DNA of 32,014 bases from Lentisphaerota bacterium (GTDB lineage Bacteria > Verrucomicrobiota > Kiritimatiellia > RFP12 > JAAYNR01). The translations under genes and the position numbers were made by a program. The notes below the pieces were generated by a model. The model was not told where the DNA came from and searched no databases. It saw only the letters and a program-made list of their open reading frames with translations. The DNA lies in assembly GCA_012520735.1 (NCBI GenBank), contig JAAYNR010000286.1:1-32014 (forward strand), given 5' to 3'. The number at the start of each line of letters is the position of its first letter. Position 1 is the stretch's first letter. This document shows, in pieces, positions 15,711-25,075 of this stretch.

Positions 15711-17821
15711 AAATAGACAAACGTTATCTCGACACCAGCCTCTCTTTCAGTGAGCGTGCTGCCATTCTGGTGAGCAATATGACCTTGCGGGAGAAGATTG
15801 CTCAGATGCTCCATTCAGCACCGCCGATTCCACGGCTCGGTATTGGGGCTTATACGTGGTGGAATGAGTGTTTGCATGGGGTAGGACGCTCGGGTTTGGC
15901 GACGGTTTTTCCGCAGTCTATCGGACGGGCGGCAACATTTGATGAGAAGCTGGAGAAGCGGCTGGCAACGGCTATTTCCGACGAAGCTCGTGCCAAGTAC
16001 AATCTTTACCGTGCCAAGGGGTACAGCGGGATGTATAGCGGACTAACTTTCTGGTCGCCTAATATCAATATCTTTCGTGATCCGCGTTGGGGGCGTGGTC
16101 AGGAGACCTTTGGTGAAGACCCTTACCTGACGGCGCGGATGGGGGTAGCTTTTGTCAAGGGGTTGCAGGGGGATGATAAGCGTTATCTCAAGGCCGCAGC
16201 CTGTGCTAAGCACTATGCAGTACACAGTGGACCGGAGGGGGAGCGTCATACGTTTGACAGTGTTGTCAACGGGCGCGATTTGCGTGAGACATATCTGCCG
16301 GCATTTGAAGCTCTGGTGCGTGAAGGTGGTGTAGAGGCGATAATGACTGCTTACAATCGGGTAAACGGTGAGCCGTGCAGTGCCAGTGAACTGCTGCTGG
16401 ATAAAATATTGCGGCAGGAGTGGGGCTTTAAAGGGCATGTGGTGAGCGATTGCGGGGCAGTTGAGGATATTCATGAACACCACAAGCTGGCGGAGACAAC
16501 TGCAGAGGCGGCAGCTATGGCTGTCAAGGCGGGGTGTGATCTATGTTGTGGTGAGATATATAAAAACTTGCTGGCGGCAGTGAAGCAGGGCTTGATCGAC
16601 GAAGCTACTATTACCACCAGTGTAGAACGACTCTTTACGACGCGTATGAAACTGGGGATGTTTGATCCAGAGGGTGATGTGCCGTGGTCGGGTCTTGGTG
16701 CTGCAGCTATAGGGAGTGCCGCTCACAGAGCTTTGGCACTGGAGTGTGCGGAGAAGTCGGTAGTGCTGCTGAAAAATAACGGCATACTGCCACTAAGTCA
16801 TGAGCGGGTAAAATCGATAGGCGTGTGTGGGCCACTGGCGCAGGATGTGAGTGTGCTGATGGGTAACTACAACGGTTTTCCGGCCGAGGCGACAACCTAT
16901 TTGTCGGGTATTGTCAAAGTTGGTGGAGAGGGGATGCATGTACTCTTCATGAAGGGGTGTGAGACGATTGGTGGCGGTCCGGTGACAGAGGGTGGACTGG
17001 CCTGGTGTTTCGGTGCGTGTGATGTGATAATAGCCTGTGTGGGCAATACAGCCGAACTGGAGGGGGAGGAGGGTGATGCTTACAACGCCGATGCCGGCGG
17101 TGACAGGCGTCGGATCGGATTGCCGGGAAATCAGCAAGAGCTGCTGGAGGCGGTGTGTCGGCAGGGTAAACCGGTGATCGCGGTGGTATCCGGTGGCAGT
17201 GCCATAGATTTGAGCTGGGCACATGAAAATTGCGCGGCGGTATTGATGGCATGGTATCCAGGTGAGGCTGGCGGTGAGGCTGTGGCACGGATACTTTTTG
17301 GCGAGACTTCTCCGTCGGGGCGGTTACCGGTGACGTTCCCACGCTCGGTCGACGACCTGCCGCATTTTCACGACTACTCGATGAAAAACCGCACTTACCG
17401 CTATGCAGAAAAAGAGCCTTTGTACCACTTTGGTTACGGTTTGAGTTACACTAAGTTTGCCTACAGCAATTTGAAACTGAGCAGCAAAACTGTTTGGGCG
17501 GGTGATGGGGTGGAACTGACGGTTGATGTAAAAAACAGCGGCAAGGTGGCGGGTGAAGAGGTGGTGCAGCTCTATGTGAGTGCGCCGCGTATTGCCGGTT
17601 TAGTGCAGCCGCGCCATCAGTTAGCTGCTTTCACCAGAGTAAAGCTCCGTTCTGGTGCGAGCAAAACGGTGAAGTTCAAACTCGACCCATGGCAACTGGC
17701 ATCGTACACAGAGGAGGGTTTGCAGGTGATTGAGCCCGGTGTTTACCGTGTTGCGGTGGGGGGAGGAGAGCCTGATACTCCCGGCATTGTTGTCCGTGAG
17801 GCGGAACTGACGGTGCGTTAA
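15707..17821 (+). CDS. Glycoside hydrolase family 3 (beta-xylosidase/beta-glucosidase type)
   Basis: The 704-aa enzyme removes terminal beta-linked sugars from oligosaccharides. It has the GH3 (beta/alpha)8 domain with WWNECLHGVGR (51-61), DPRWGRGQETFGEDPYL (125-141), KHY (168-170) and the nucleophile Asp248 in GHVVSDCG. The C-terminal alpha/beta sandwich starts at CAEKSVVLLKNNGILPL. A fibronectin III-like domain (about 595-700, from FGYGLSYTKF) ends it. WWNECLHG resembles bacterial beta-xylosidases, but beta-glucosidase activity is equally possible. ATG 15707 follows GGAGGA at 15695-15700 and overlaps the glycosyltransferase stop. No signal peptide is present, so it should act in the cytoplasm on imported oligosaccharides. 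Confidence 0.93.
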   Translation: MKIDKRYLDTSLSFSERAAILVSNMTLREKIAQMLHSAPPIPRLGIGAYTWWNECLHGVGRSGLATVFPQSIGRAATFDEKLEKRLATAISDEARAKYNLYRAKGYSGMYSGLTFWSPNINIFRDPRWGRGQETFGEDPYLTARMGVAFVKGLQGDDKRYLKAAACAKHYAVHSGPEGERHTFDSVVNGRDLRETYLPAFEALVREGGVEAIMTAYNRVNGEPCSASELLLDKILRQEWGFKGHVVSDCGAVEDIHEHHKLAETTAEAAAMAVKAGCDLCCGEIYKNLLAAVKQGLIDEATITTSVERLFTTRMKLGMFDPEGDVPWSGLGAAAIGSAAHRALALECAEKSVVLLKNNGILPLSHERVKSIGVCGPLAQDVSVLMGNYNGFPAEATTYLSGIVKVGGEGMHVLFMKGCETIGGGPVTEGGLAWCFGACDVIIACVGNTAELEGEEGDAYNADAGGDRRRIGLPGNQQELLEAVCRQGKPVIAVVSGGSAIDLSWAHENCAAVLMAWYPGEAGGEAVARILFGETSPSGRLPVTFPRSVDDLPHFHDYSMKNRTYRYAEKEPLYHFGYGLSYTKFAYSNLKLSSKTVWAGDGVELTVDVKNSGKVAGEEVVQLYVSAPRIAGLVQPRHQLAAFTRVKLRSGASKTVKFKLDPWQLASYTEEGLQVIEPGVYRVAVGGGEPDTPGIVVREAELTVR

Positions 17822-17850
17822 TTCGGCAAAGCCGAAAGGGGCGTTTCGCC
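17822..17850. terminator. Paired hairpins between convergent genes
   Basis: TTCGGC-AAA-GCCGAA (17822-17836) begins right after the GH3 stop and is followed by GGCG-TTT-CGCC (17840-17850). Their place between the converging GH3 and potD genes suits termination. Neither has a T tract, so an intrinsic terminator is uncertain. Confidence 0.35.
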
Positions 17851-17979
17851 TGTGGTTTAAGTGTGCATTGCCTACGCTACATAGGGACTTACATGTACAG
17901 CGTGGTTTTTTGGGGCGTGCAATTTTTGGCAAGCCGATGTCACGTACCATCCAGCCGGGTTCCGTCATCTCTTCCAGCT

Positions 17980-19014
17980 TTATTTGGTAGCTTTAATTTT
18001 ATCCCAGGCGCGGGTGTAGAGGGGGAGGGCTTCGCCGACTTCTTGTATCACCTGGCCGTGAGTGTCGAGCTCAGCGGGGCTAATAAAGATGACGGGTGAG
18101 TTGCGCAGTTCTTCATCGAGCAGGGGATAGGCGGTTTTAACTGGCATCAGACTGCAGATATAGGCGATGTTAGCAGCGGCGCTGTTGGCCTGATACATGA
18201 AGTCGATAAAGGCGTGGGCAAGGAGTGGGTTAGGGGCGGCGACAGGGATGACGAATTCGTCGAAGGTGAAGGAGAAGCCTTCTTGTGGTAGGACAAAGTC
18301 GATATCAGGGCAATCTTCCTGGACTTGCAGGACGTCACAGTTATAGCCATGGGTAAGGATAAACTCGCCTGAAGCCAGACCGGTTTTGTACTGTTCGTTT
18401 TCAAATTTAGCGATGTTACGTTTCCACTCGATAACTGTGGCGGCGGCAGTTTCGATCTCGGCGGGATCGGTGCTGTTGATGTCGTAGCCGTTGGCTTTCA
18501 GGGCGGCACCGATGGTTTCACGCATATCGGCCAGGAGGGTACATTTGCCGCGCAGGGCACTGTTGGTAAAGACACTCCACGAGGCGTCGATGGGGTCGAG
18601 CTTGTCGGTACGATAGGCGATGCCGGTAAAGGTCATGGCGTAAGGGATGGCGTACTCGAGGGTGGGGTCACTGGCGAAGCGGATGTAGTCGCTGTCGACA
18701 TTCTGGTTTACATTGGGGAGTAATGATTGGTCGAAGGGCTGTATCATCTGCTGACTACGCAGGAGAGCGATCTGGTAAGAGCTAGGGAGGACGAGGTCGT
18801 ACTCGGCACCACCGGCTTTAAGCTTGGCATACATGGCTTCGTTAGAGTCGAAAGTATCGATACTGACTCGGCAACTGTTTGCGGCTTCAAAGGCGGCGAC
18901 GAGGTCGGGATCGACATAATCGGCCCAGGTGTAGATATGGAGCACAGGTTTGCGCGGGCCGCAGCCGGCAGCGATGATGAGGATGGCGAGAGAGAGCAGT
19001 TTGACCAGTTTCAT
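17980..19014 (-). CDS. potD: Spermidine/putrescine-binding lipoprotein
   Basis: PotD captures polyamines outside the inner membrane and delivers them to PotBC. The 344-aa protein starts with a lipoprotein signal ending in AAGC (Cys18 as lipid anchor). The mature part begins VLHIYTWADYVDPDLVAAFE, the typical PotD opening, and continues with YDLVLPSSYQ, AYRTDKLD, LADMRETIGAALKANGY and FVLPQEGFSFTFDEFVIP. This fits family length and fold. The ATG overlaps the potC stop by 4 bp, so it is the last gene of potABCD. Putrescine versus spermidine preference cannot be told from sequence. Confidence 0.95.
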   Translation of the reverse strand: MKLVKLLSLAILIIAAGCGPRKPVLHIYTWADYVDPDLVAAFEAANSCRVSIDTFDSNEAMYAKLKAGGAEYDLVLPSSYQIALLRSQQMIQPFDQSLLPNVNQNVDSDYIRFASDPTLEYAIPYAMTFTGIAYRTDKLDPIDASWSVFTNSALRGKCTLLADMRETIGAALKANGYDINSTDPAEIETAAATVIEWKRNIAKFENEQYKTGLASGEFILTHGYNCDVLQVQEDCPDIDFVLPQEGFSFTFDEFVIPVAAPNPLLAHAFIDFMYQANSAAANIAYICSLMPVKTAYPLLDEELRNSPVIFISPAELDTHGQVIQEVGEALPLYTRAWDKIKATK

Positions 19015-19832
19015 TTGTTTGTTCCTCCTATGGTTGTTGAGATGAAGGGGTGAGAACGACTCACCCGTTTTATCTGCAGTAAGCGGCTGGCAATGACAGC
19101 CAAAAAGGTGACGGCCAGCAACAGTGTTGAGAGGGCGTTGATTACCGGCATTTGCCGGCTGTGTTTGATCATGCTGTAAACGCGGAGCGGGAGAGTGGTG
19201 GAGCCGGGGCCGCTGACAAAGAAAGTGATGACAAAATCGTCGACTGAGAGGGTAAAGGCGAGGAGACCGCCGGCGATAATACCGGGCATCAGCAGGGGGA
19301 GCTGTATTTTGATAAAGGCCTGAAAGGCGGTAGCACCAAGGTCACGGCCGGCTTCTATGAGTGAGGTGTCGAAATCCTGCAGGCGCGCCAGAACGGTCAT
19401 AGCGACAAAGCTGACACAAAAGGTTATGTGGGCGAGGAGGATGGTGTGTCGGCCACAGTCTATTTTAAGCGCAGTAAAGAGGAGGAGGAGGCTCATACCC
19501 ATGAGGATTTCCGGGACGACTAATGGCGTGTAGATCAGGGCATTGTGAAGAGTCTGGAGTCGGGTTTGCCAGCGGTTTAGTGCCAGAGCAGCGGTAGTGC
19601 CGATGATGCACGAACCGATAGTGGCAAAGGTGGCGATGATCAGGCTATTTACCAGTGCCTGCCAGATGGTGCGATCCTGCATTAGGGTGGAGTACCACTT
19701 GAGGGTAAAGCCGTCCCAGGTGCCGCTGAAGCGCGAGGCGTTAAAGGAGTTAAGCGAGAGAACGACAATCGGCAGGTAGAGGAATACCAGCACGATAATT
19801 AGAATAACGATTGGTAAGAGGGAGCGTTTCAT
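19011..19832 (-). CDS. potC: Polyamine ABC transporter permease PotC
   Basis: The 273-aa inner-membrane permease has about six membrane helices, starting with IVILIIVLVFLYLPIVVLSLNSF. It carries the EAA loop that docks on the ATPase (LIEAGRDLGATAFQAFIKIQLPLLMPGIIAG, about residues 160-190), then LSVDDFVITFFVSGPGSTTLPL, a stretch typical of PotC. The start and stop both overlap neighbours by 4 bp (ATGA), so potB, potC and potD are translationally coupled. Confidence 0.95.
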   Translation of the reverse strand: MKRSLLPIVILIIVLVFLYLPIVVLSLNSFNASRFSGTWDGFTLKWYSTLMQDRTIWQALVNSLIIATFATIGSCIIGTTAALALNRWQTRLQTLHNALIYTPLVVPEILMGMSLLLLFTALKIDCGRHTILLAHITFCVSFVAMTVLARLQDFDTSLIEAGRDLGATAFQAFIKIQLPLLMPGIIAGGLLAFTLSVDDFVITFFVSGPGSTTLPLRVYSMIKHSRQMPVINALSTLLLAVTFLAVIASRLLQIKRVSRSHPFISTTIGGTNK

Positions 19833-20707
19833 GACTTTTTGCGGTCGCTGCCGACGCCTCCTCTCTCATTGGGGCGTTTGCGCATGGCCAAAGCGAGCAG
19901 AGCCAGCGGGATGAGGACACCAGCGGCTAGCAGTGCTGAGAGGGCACTGGCATGGGGAAGGTTACGGTCGAAAAAGGTTCGCTGAGCAATTTTATTACCC
20001 AGCAGTTCACTAGTGGGGCCACCGACGAGGTCAGGGATGACATACGAGCCGAGTGCCGGGATAAAAACCATCAAGGCGGCTGAGATAAGGCCGCGCCGGA
20101 TGCCGGGGATAAAGACAGAGATAAAGGCGCGCATACTGCGAGCACCGAGATCGCGGGCCGCTTCGAGGAGAGAGAAATCAAATTTCTCGGCTGCGGCGTA
20201 GATGGGGAGGATGGCAAAGGGGAGAAAGGAGTAAACGCTCACCAGCAGCACCGCACCGGAGTTGTAGAGGAGGAGGGTGTCGGGGGTGATGATGCCGATA
20301 GAGACTAGTATCTGCTTAAGGGGACCGTTGGGGTGGAGCAGTTGGCGCCAGGCAAAAACACGGATCAGAAAATTAGTCCAGAAGGGGAGTATGATAAGGG
20401 TGGTGAGGATGGCACGCCAGCGGACAGGGGCGCGAGCCATGGCGTAAGCACAGGGGAGGGCGAGGAGGATACAGATAACTGTGGCAGCCAGGCTGATCCA
20501 GATGGTGCGCCAGATAATTGAGGGGTAGTTGGGGTTTGAGAGGTGTGACCACGTTTGCAGGGTCCAACCGGCTCCGATACCGCCGAGGGTGTCGGCGGGA
20601 CGGAAAGAGAGAGCGAATACCAGTAGCGTGGGTACGGCAAAGAATGCGACCATCCAGAAGAGCGATGGCAGCGAGACGATCCACTCATGGAGCCGCTTAT
20701 GGTTCAT
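19829..20707 (-). CDS. potB: Polyamine ABC transporter permease PotB
   Basis: The 292-aa permease pairs with PotC. It has a first helix LFWMVAFFAVPTLLVFALSF, several further helices, and the EAA loop LLEAARDLGARSMRAFISVFIPGIRRG, followed by FIPALGSYVIPDLVGG, which is typical of PotB. ATG 20707 is preferred because GAGG lies about 9 bp upstream; an ATG at 20734 has weaker support. It overlaps the end of potA by 11 bp. The C-terminus is basic and cytoplasmic. Confidence 0.93.
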   Translation of the reverse strand: MNHKRLHEWIVSLPSLFWMVAFFAVPTLLVFALSFRPADTLGGIGAGWTLQTWSHLSNPNYPSIIWRTIWISLAATVICILLALPCAYAMARAPVRWRAILTTLIILPFWTNFLIRVFAWRQLLHPNGPLKQILVSIGIITPDTLLLYNSGAVLLVSVYSFLPFAILPIYAAAEKFDFSLLEAARDLGARSMRAFISVFIPGIRRGLISAALMVFIPALGSYVIPDLVGGPTSELLGNKIAQRTFFDRNLPHASALSALLAAGVLIPLALLALAMRKRPNERGGVGSDRKKS

Positions 20708-21890
20708 TACCGGTACCTCTGAAAATTTCGACATCTTCTTCGTACTGCGCCGGAGGATCGATCAGAGCGGCATCAGTGGCGTGGAATTGCTCGAGCATAA
20801 AGGCGTCGTCGGCGTGCCACCAGAGAGCCACGGAGTCGCCCCAAGTTATCTCTTCCTGGTCGAGTTGAAAACGCATATGAGGCATATTGGTGACAATACG
20901 GTGGGCTCCGACCTTAACCCAGTATTTGGTATGGCTCCCCTGATAAACGATATCTTCAACAACGCCACTGAATAAATTTATCTTATCAGCGAGGTCGTCT
21001 TTAAACTCCGGGGGAGTTTTGGCGATGTGTATTTTCTCGGGGCGGACGCTGAGGTGGACCATACTGCCGGCGCGGATGGCTTTATCGTTATAGCTTTTGA
21101 CAGAGCTGGTGAGGCCGACAATAGCGAGGTTACAGTAGTCGTGGCTGATAGAGGTGACATGCCCCTGCAGGAAGTTGGTATCGCCGATAAAGGCCGCAAC
21201 GAATGAAGAGCGCGGGGCTTCATAGATTTTGGCGGGAGGGTCGATCTGCTCGATACGGCCGTTATTCATAACGGCGATGCGGTCGCTTAATGACATCGCT
21301 TCGCCCTGGTCGTGAGTAACATAGAGAAAAGTGATGCCGACTTTATCGTGAATGAGGTCGAGCTCAAGCAACATGTGCTGACGCAACTTGAGGTCGAGTG
21401 CAGCGAGGGGTTCATCAAGCAGTAGCACTTGCGGCTGATCGACCAAAGCGCGAGCGATCGCCACGCGCTGTTTCTGGCCACCGGAGATTTGCGAGGGATA
21501 TTTATAGTCGTGATCACCGAGGCGGATAAGTTCGAGGATACCCTTAACACGGCGGGCGATCTCCTGCTTGGGATAACGTGCGACTCGCAGCGGGAAGGCG
21601 ATATTATCCCAGACAGTCATGTGCGGGAAAAGCGCGTAGTTTTGAAAAATAGTGTGGACGCGACGTAGATTGGGCGGGAGATTAGTGATATCCTGACCAT
21701 CAAGGATAACACGCCCGGAGTCGGGCGTTTCCAGACCGGCCAACATCCGCAGCAGAGTTGTTTTACCGCAACCGCTCGGCCCCAGCAACGAGAAAACTTC
21801 GCCCTTTTCAATGTCGAGCGAGACATTGTCAACGGCGGTCAAGGTTTCAAATCGTTTGGTAACGTTTTTAAAAGAGACAAAAGCACTCAT
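20697..21890 (-). CDS. potA: Polyamine ABC transporter ATPase PotA
   Basis: The 397-aa ATPase powers polyamine import. It shows Walker A (GPSGCGKTT, about residues 37-45), the Q-loop, the ABC signature with ISGGQKQRVAIARAL, Walker B (VLLLDEPLAALD) and the H-loop (YVTHDQGEAMSLSD). A C-terminal TOBE-like regulatory part begins near 240 (FIGDTNFLQGHV). It opens the potABCD operon, 85 bp after the trmH-like gene. No clear Shine-Dalgarno sequence or strong promoter is visible in that gap; TAGACT-N17-TAATCT on the minus strand is a weak possibility, and read-through from metG-trmH cannot be excluded. Confidence 0.96.
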   Translation of the reverse strand: MSAFVSFKNVTKRFETLTAVDNVSLDIEKGEVFSLLGPSGCGKTTLLRMLAGLETPDSGRVILDGQDITNLPPNLRRVHTIFQNYALFPHMTVWDNIAFPLRVARYPKQEIARRVKGILELIRLGDHDYKYPSQISGGQKQRVAIARALVDQPQVLLLDEPLAALDLKLRQHMLLELDLIHDKVGITFLYVTHDQGEAMSLSDRIAVMNNGRIEQIDPPAKIYEAPRSSFVAAFIGDTNFLQGHVTSISHDYCNLAIVGLTSSVKSYNDKAIRAGSMVHLSVRPEKIHIAKTPPEFKDDLADKINLFSGVVEDIVYQGSHTKYWVKVGAHRIVTNMPHMRFQLDQEEITWGDSVALWWHADDAFMLEQFHATDAALIDPPAQYEEDVEIFRGTGNEP

Positions 21891-21975
21891 TTTATTTTAC
21901 AAACTAATCAAAGCCACAACAGGCTGTAGCGAGAGAGAGATTAGATTATTATGGTGTTTCAGTCTAGTGATATAT

Positions 21976-22740
21976 TTAGCGGTTGTAGGAACAGCGGGCG
22001 GACCAGAGAGTGACAGCCAGTGCGCTGACAACATTGAGTGAGTTTTTATAGCCATAAGTGGGGATACGGGCTACGGCTCGGCACGAGGTGATGGTTTGTG
22101 GATCGAGGCCAAAACGTTCATTGCCAAAAAGGATGGCACAGGGGAAATGCCAGGGGATTTCGTCGATAGCTGGGGCATCGGCTACGGTTTCAATGGCAAC
22201 AGTGAAGACATTACTCCGGTGTAGTTTATCGACGGCATCGGCGACACGGTCAAAGGTTTGCCAAGGGATGTGGCGATGGCTGTCCATGGCGGCTGCGGCG
22301 ACCTGGGGGTGTTCGGGGGTGGCACTGTAGCCACAGAGCCAGATATCGCTGGCACCAAAACAGTCGGCAGTGCGGAAAAAGCCACCAGTATTAAAGGCGG
22401 AGCGGATATTATCGGCAACAACGGTGACAGGGAAGGTGCTTGGGGTAGCGGCTGGGGTGTCGCTGCTGAGGATGGTGGTATCGGTGACCCGCTCGCGTCC
22501 GGCTGCCCGTTCCAGTGGCACCAGAAGCGACCATAGCTGACGGCGCTCCATCTGCGGTTCGAGCAGTCGGGCGAGGCGCGCCAACTGTGGCAAGTGATCC
22601 TGTTTTTCAAGCCATTGGCGGCAGGCGATGATCAGCCGCTCGCGTTGAGGCGGGTTGTCCCAGGCTTGCTCAATTTCTTGAGCCTGCATGGCGGCAAGTT
22701 GCCAAAGACGTGTTTCAGGCGATGCAGGGCGGTTGATCAT
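21976..22740 (-). CDS. SpoU/TrmH-family RNA 2'-O-methyltransferase
   Basis: This 254-aa protein is a SPOUT-fold enzyme that methylates a ribose 2'-OH on tRNA or rRNA. An N-terminal helical part (about residues 1-95) precedes the catalytic domain with all three motifs: NIRSAFNTGGFFRTAD (motif 1, about 112-127), ILFGNERFGLD (motif 2) and IPTYGYKNSLNVVSALAVTLW (motif 3, the SAM-binding knot). The Arg of motif 1 and the Glu-Arg of motif 2 are present. The substrate is unknown; a TrmH-like (tRNA G18) activity is one option. It starts 8 bp after metG and is likely co-transcribed with it. Confidence 0.9.
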   Translation of the reverse strand: MINRPASPETRLWQLAAMQAQEIEQAWDNPPQRERLIIACRQWLEKQDHLPQLARLARLLEPQMERRQLWSLLVPLERAAGRERVTDTTILSSDTPAATPSTFPVTVVADNIRSAFNTGGFFRTADCFGASDIWLCGYSATPEHPQVAAAAMDSHRHIPWQTFDRVADAVDKLHRSNVFTVAIETVADAPAIDEIPWHFPCAILFGNERFGLDPQTITSCRAVARIPTYGYKNSLNVVSALAVTLWSARCSYNR

Positions 22741-22748
22741 GGTGGGGC

Positions 22749-24770
22749 TCAGGCGACAGTGTCGCCGGGGCTGGCACCGCTATCGGGGGAGATGACAAAG
22801 AGGTCGCCATCCCGGCTGGCAGCGGCGAGAGCCATCCCCTCTGAGAGTCCAAAGCGCATTTTGCGTGGTGCCAGATTAGCGACTACTACGATTGAACGAC
22901 CGACCAGCGACTCCGGGGCATAAGCCTTGCGGATGCCGGCGAAGATCTGGCGCGGTTGGCCTGTGCCGAGGTCGATAGAGAGGCGCAGCAGTTTATCGGC
23001 ACCTTCGACGAGTTCGGCAGAGATTACCTTGGCAACACGGAGATCGACCTTAGAGAAAGTGTCGATGTCAATCGTCTCTTTCACTGGAGCCGGCGGTTTT
23101 GCCGGTGGTGGAGCAGTAGGAGCAGAGGGGGCGGTACCGCTCTTACTCGCTTCGACCACCCTCTCCACCTGAGCGCGTTCCACTCGCTTGGCTAGATAGC
23201 TGTAGGGTGCTACCGGGCGGCTTTCAAACGTGGTGTTGAGGTCGTCCCATGTGTAGGGGGCATCGCCAAATAGCTCTTCGACTCTGGCTGCATAGAGAGG
23301 CAAGACCGGTTTGAGGTAGATCGCCATAATACGGAAGAGATTAAGGGTAGATGTTAAGACTGCACGGGTAGCCTCGGGGTCGGTCTTGACCAGCTTCCAG
23401 GGAGCCTGAGTGTCAAAATACTGATTAGCCTGATCGGCGATGTCTCGGATTTCGACCATAACGCGAGAGAAGTCACGCTGTTCGTAAGCCTCGGCGATAG
23501 CATTGGCACGGCTACGCGCCAGATTGATCAGCTCCGCACCGCTGGGGTCGGGCGTGCTGGCGCGGCCATCCAGATTCTTATGGAGCATCTGGGCGCCGCG
23601 CGAAGCCAGGTTGGTTATTTTACCGACGAGATCAGAGTTAACACGACCGATGAAGTCATCGAGATTGAGGTCGACATCGTCTGTCGTACCATTCAGCTTA
23701 CAGGCATAATAGAAGCGGAGATACTGCGCCTCCACATGGTCGAGAAAAGTGCGGGCACTGATAAAAGTCCCCTTTGACTTACTCATCTTCTCGCCGTTGA
23801 CTGTCAGGAAACCGTGTACAAAGACCTGATCAGGTCCTTTAAAGCCGCTGCAATGGAGCATGGCTGGCCAGAAAAGACAATGGAAACGGACAATATCCTT
23901 ACCGATAAAGTGGTAGAGCTCAGCCTTGGGGTTATTCCACCAGTTGGCAAAATCTTCACTGTTGGCTTTACACCAGTTTTCAAGCGAGGCCATATAGCCG
24001 ATTGGGGCATCGACCCATACATAGAAAAATTTACCGGGGTGGCCGGGGATTTCAAAACCGAAATAGGGGGCATCGCGGGAGATATCCCAACTGCGCAGCG
24101 GTTCACCAAACCACTCAAGCAACTTATTGGCGACATCACGGGCGGTATGGCCGGGGATCCACTGTTGCAGATAGTTTCGGTAGTGGTCGAGGTCAAAGAA
24201 TAGGTGTTCACTACTGCGGGTGACGGGCTGACGGCCACAGATGGCACAGGTGGGGTCTTTCAGCTCTTCAGCGGGGTAGGTGGCACTACAGGAGTCGCAG
24301 GAGTCGCCATACTGGCCGGCAGCACCACATGAGGGGCAGCCACCACGGACAAAACGGTCGGGTAGAAACATCTTGTCGTGTTCACAATAGAGCTGCGGGA
24401 TCATCTTAGATGAGATATGCCCGCCATCCTCCATTTTTTTGAAAATATAGTTACAGAATTCGCGATTCTCCTGACAGTTGGTAGAACCATAATGGGAGAA
24501 TTCGACCTCAAAATCGGTGAAATCGCGGAGATGCTCGGCATGGCTGCGTGCGATCAGCTCTTCGGGGGTGATTCCTTCATTATGGGCACGGATCATAATC
24601 GGGGTGCCATGTGTATCATCGGCACAGATATAGAGACACTCATGACCGCACATCTTCTGGAAGCGAACCCAGAAATCGGTTTGCAGGTACTCCACCAGAT
24701 GGCCGATATGGATATCGCCATTGGCATATGGCAGGGCTGATGTGACAACAATGCGTCGTTTTTCGCTCAT
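22749..24770 (-). CDS. metG: Methionyl-tRNA synthetase
   Basis: MetG charges tRNA(Met) with methionine. The 673-aa protein has HIGH in GDIHIGHLVEY (residues 18-28), a zinc domain with CPSCG, CDSC and CAIC (about 144-180), and KMSKS in NGEKMSKSKGTF (about 330). The anticodon-binding helical domain follows. After an Ala/Pro-rich linker (SAPTAPPPAKPPAPV) comes a C-terminal EMAP/Trbp-like tRNA-binding domain (about 570-673, FSKVDLRVAKV), which makes dimers in E. coli-type enzymes. This two-knuckle long form matches many bacteria. The ATG follows a weak AGAG. A good promoter and a hairpin-bearing leader precede it. Confidence 0.97.
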   Translation of the reverse strand: MSEKRRIVVTSALPYANGDIHIGHLVEYLQTDFWVRFQKMCGHECLYICADDTHGTPIMIRAHNEGITPEELIARSHAEHLRDFTDFEVEFSHYGSTNCQENREFCNYIFKKMEDGGHISSKMIPQLYCEHDKMFLPDRFVRGGCPSCGAAGQYGDSCDSCSATYPAEELKDPTCAICGRQPVTRSSEHLFFDLDHYRNYLQQWIPGHTARDVANKLLEWFGEPLRSWDISRDAPYFGFEIPGHPGKFFYVWVDAPIGYMASLENWCKANSEDFANWWNNPKAELYHFIGKDIVRFHCLFWPAMLHCSGFKGPDQVFVHGFLTVNGEKMSKSKGTFISARTFLDHVEAQYLRFYYACKLNGTTDDVDLNLDDFIGRVNSDLVGKITNLASRGAQMLHKNLDGRASTPDPSGAELINLARSRANAIAEAYEQRDFSRVMVEIRDIADQANQYFDTQAPWKLVKTDPEATRAVLTSTLNLFRIMAIYLKPVLPLYAARVEELFGDAPYTWDDLNTTFESRPVAPYSYLAKRVERAQVERVVEASKSGTAPSAPTAPPPAKPPAPVKETIDIDTFSKVDLRVAKVISAELVEGADKLLRLSIDLGTGQPRQIFAGIRKAYAPESLVGRSIVVVANLAPRKMRFGLSEGMALAAASRDGDLFVISPDSGASPGDTVA

Positions 24771-24800
24771 ATAACTCTTTCAGAAAATATACTGACACCT

Positions 24801-24829
24801 AGGTAACTCCATAATTAGAGCAGTTACCT
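24801..24829 (-). promoter_or_regulatory. Leader hairpin of metG
   Basis: A perfect 8-bp inverted repeat, AGGTAACT / AGTTACCT with a 13-nt loop, lies in the predicted 5' untranslated region, about 30 nt before the metG ATG. No T run follows, so it is not a simple attenuator. I do not see a T-box. Confidence 0.45.
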
Positions 24830-24854
24830 GAAAAAATGGAAAGGAATGTCGTTT

Positions 24855-24883
24855 ATCATAGTCACTTAAAGTAGCAGTGACAA
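24855..24883 (-). promoter_or_regulatory. metG: Sigma70-type promoter of metG
   Basis: On the minus strand TTGTCA (24883-24878) and TATGAT (24860-24855) are exactly 17 bp apart, a near-consensus pair. The expected start near 24848 gives a leader of about 78 nt. An inverted repeat GTCACT-N9-AGTGAC (24861-24881) fills the spacer and touches the -35, a possible operator. Confidence 0.65.
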
Positions 24884-24919
24884 GCGGAAACTAGCAATTC
24901 GCTACAAAGTGTTACTAAA

Positions 24920-25075
24920 GAGCTCATGCTCGTGGGGAAGCCACGAAAGGGACGGAATGAAGCGGAAGGCACGGGCTAATGCTGCCGGTAGAAAACAACA
25001 GAATACACTGAATAAGGAACTCATGCCGCGGAGGAGTGGTGAAATAAGTATTAAGAGCAAGGAGCTCATGCTCGG
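24920..25075. repeat. Cluster of GAGCTCATGC-type repeats, island 2
   Basis: Four variants of a short motif near GGAGCTCATGCTGCCGG occur at 24920-24932, 24970-24988, 25016-25034 and 25061-25075, spaced about 45-50 bp. The segment 24967-25013 (AGGCACGGGCTAATGCTGCC through ATACACTGAA) matches 29074-29122 in island 3. A copy of the TGCC...GCAGTAATAAGAGC repeat lies at 25163-25193. Between about 25250 and 25440 I see nothing recognisable. Confidence 0.65.
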
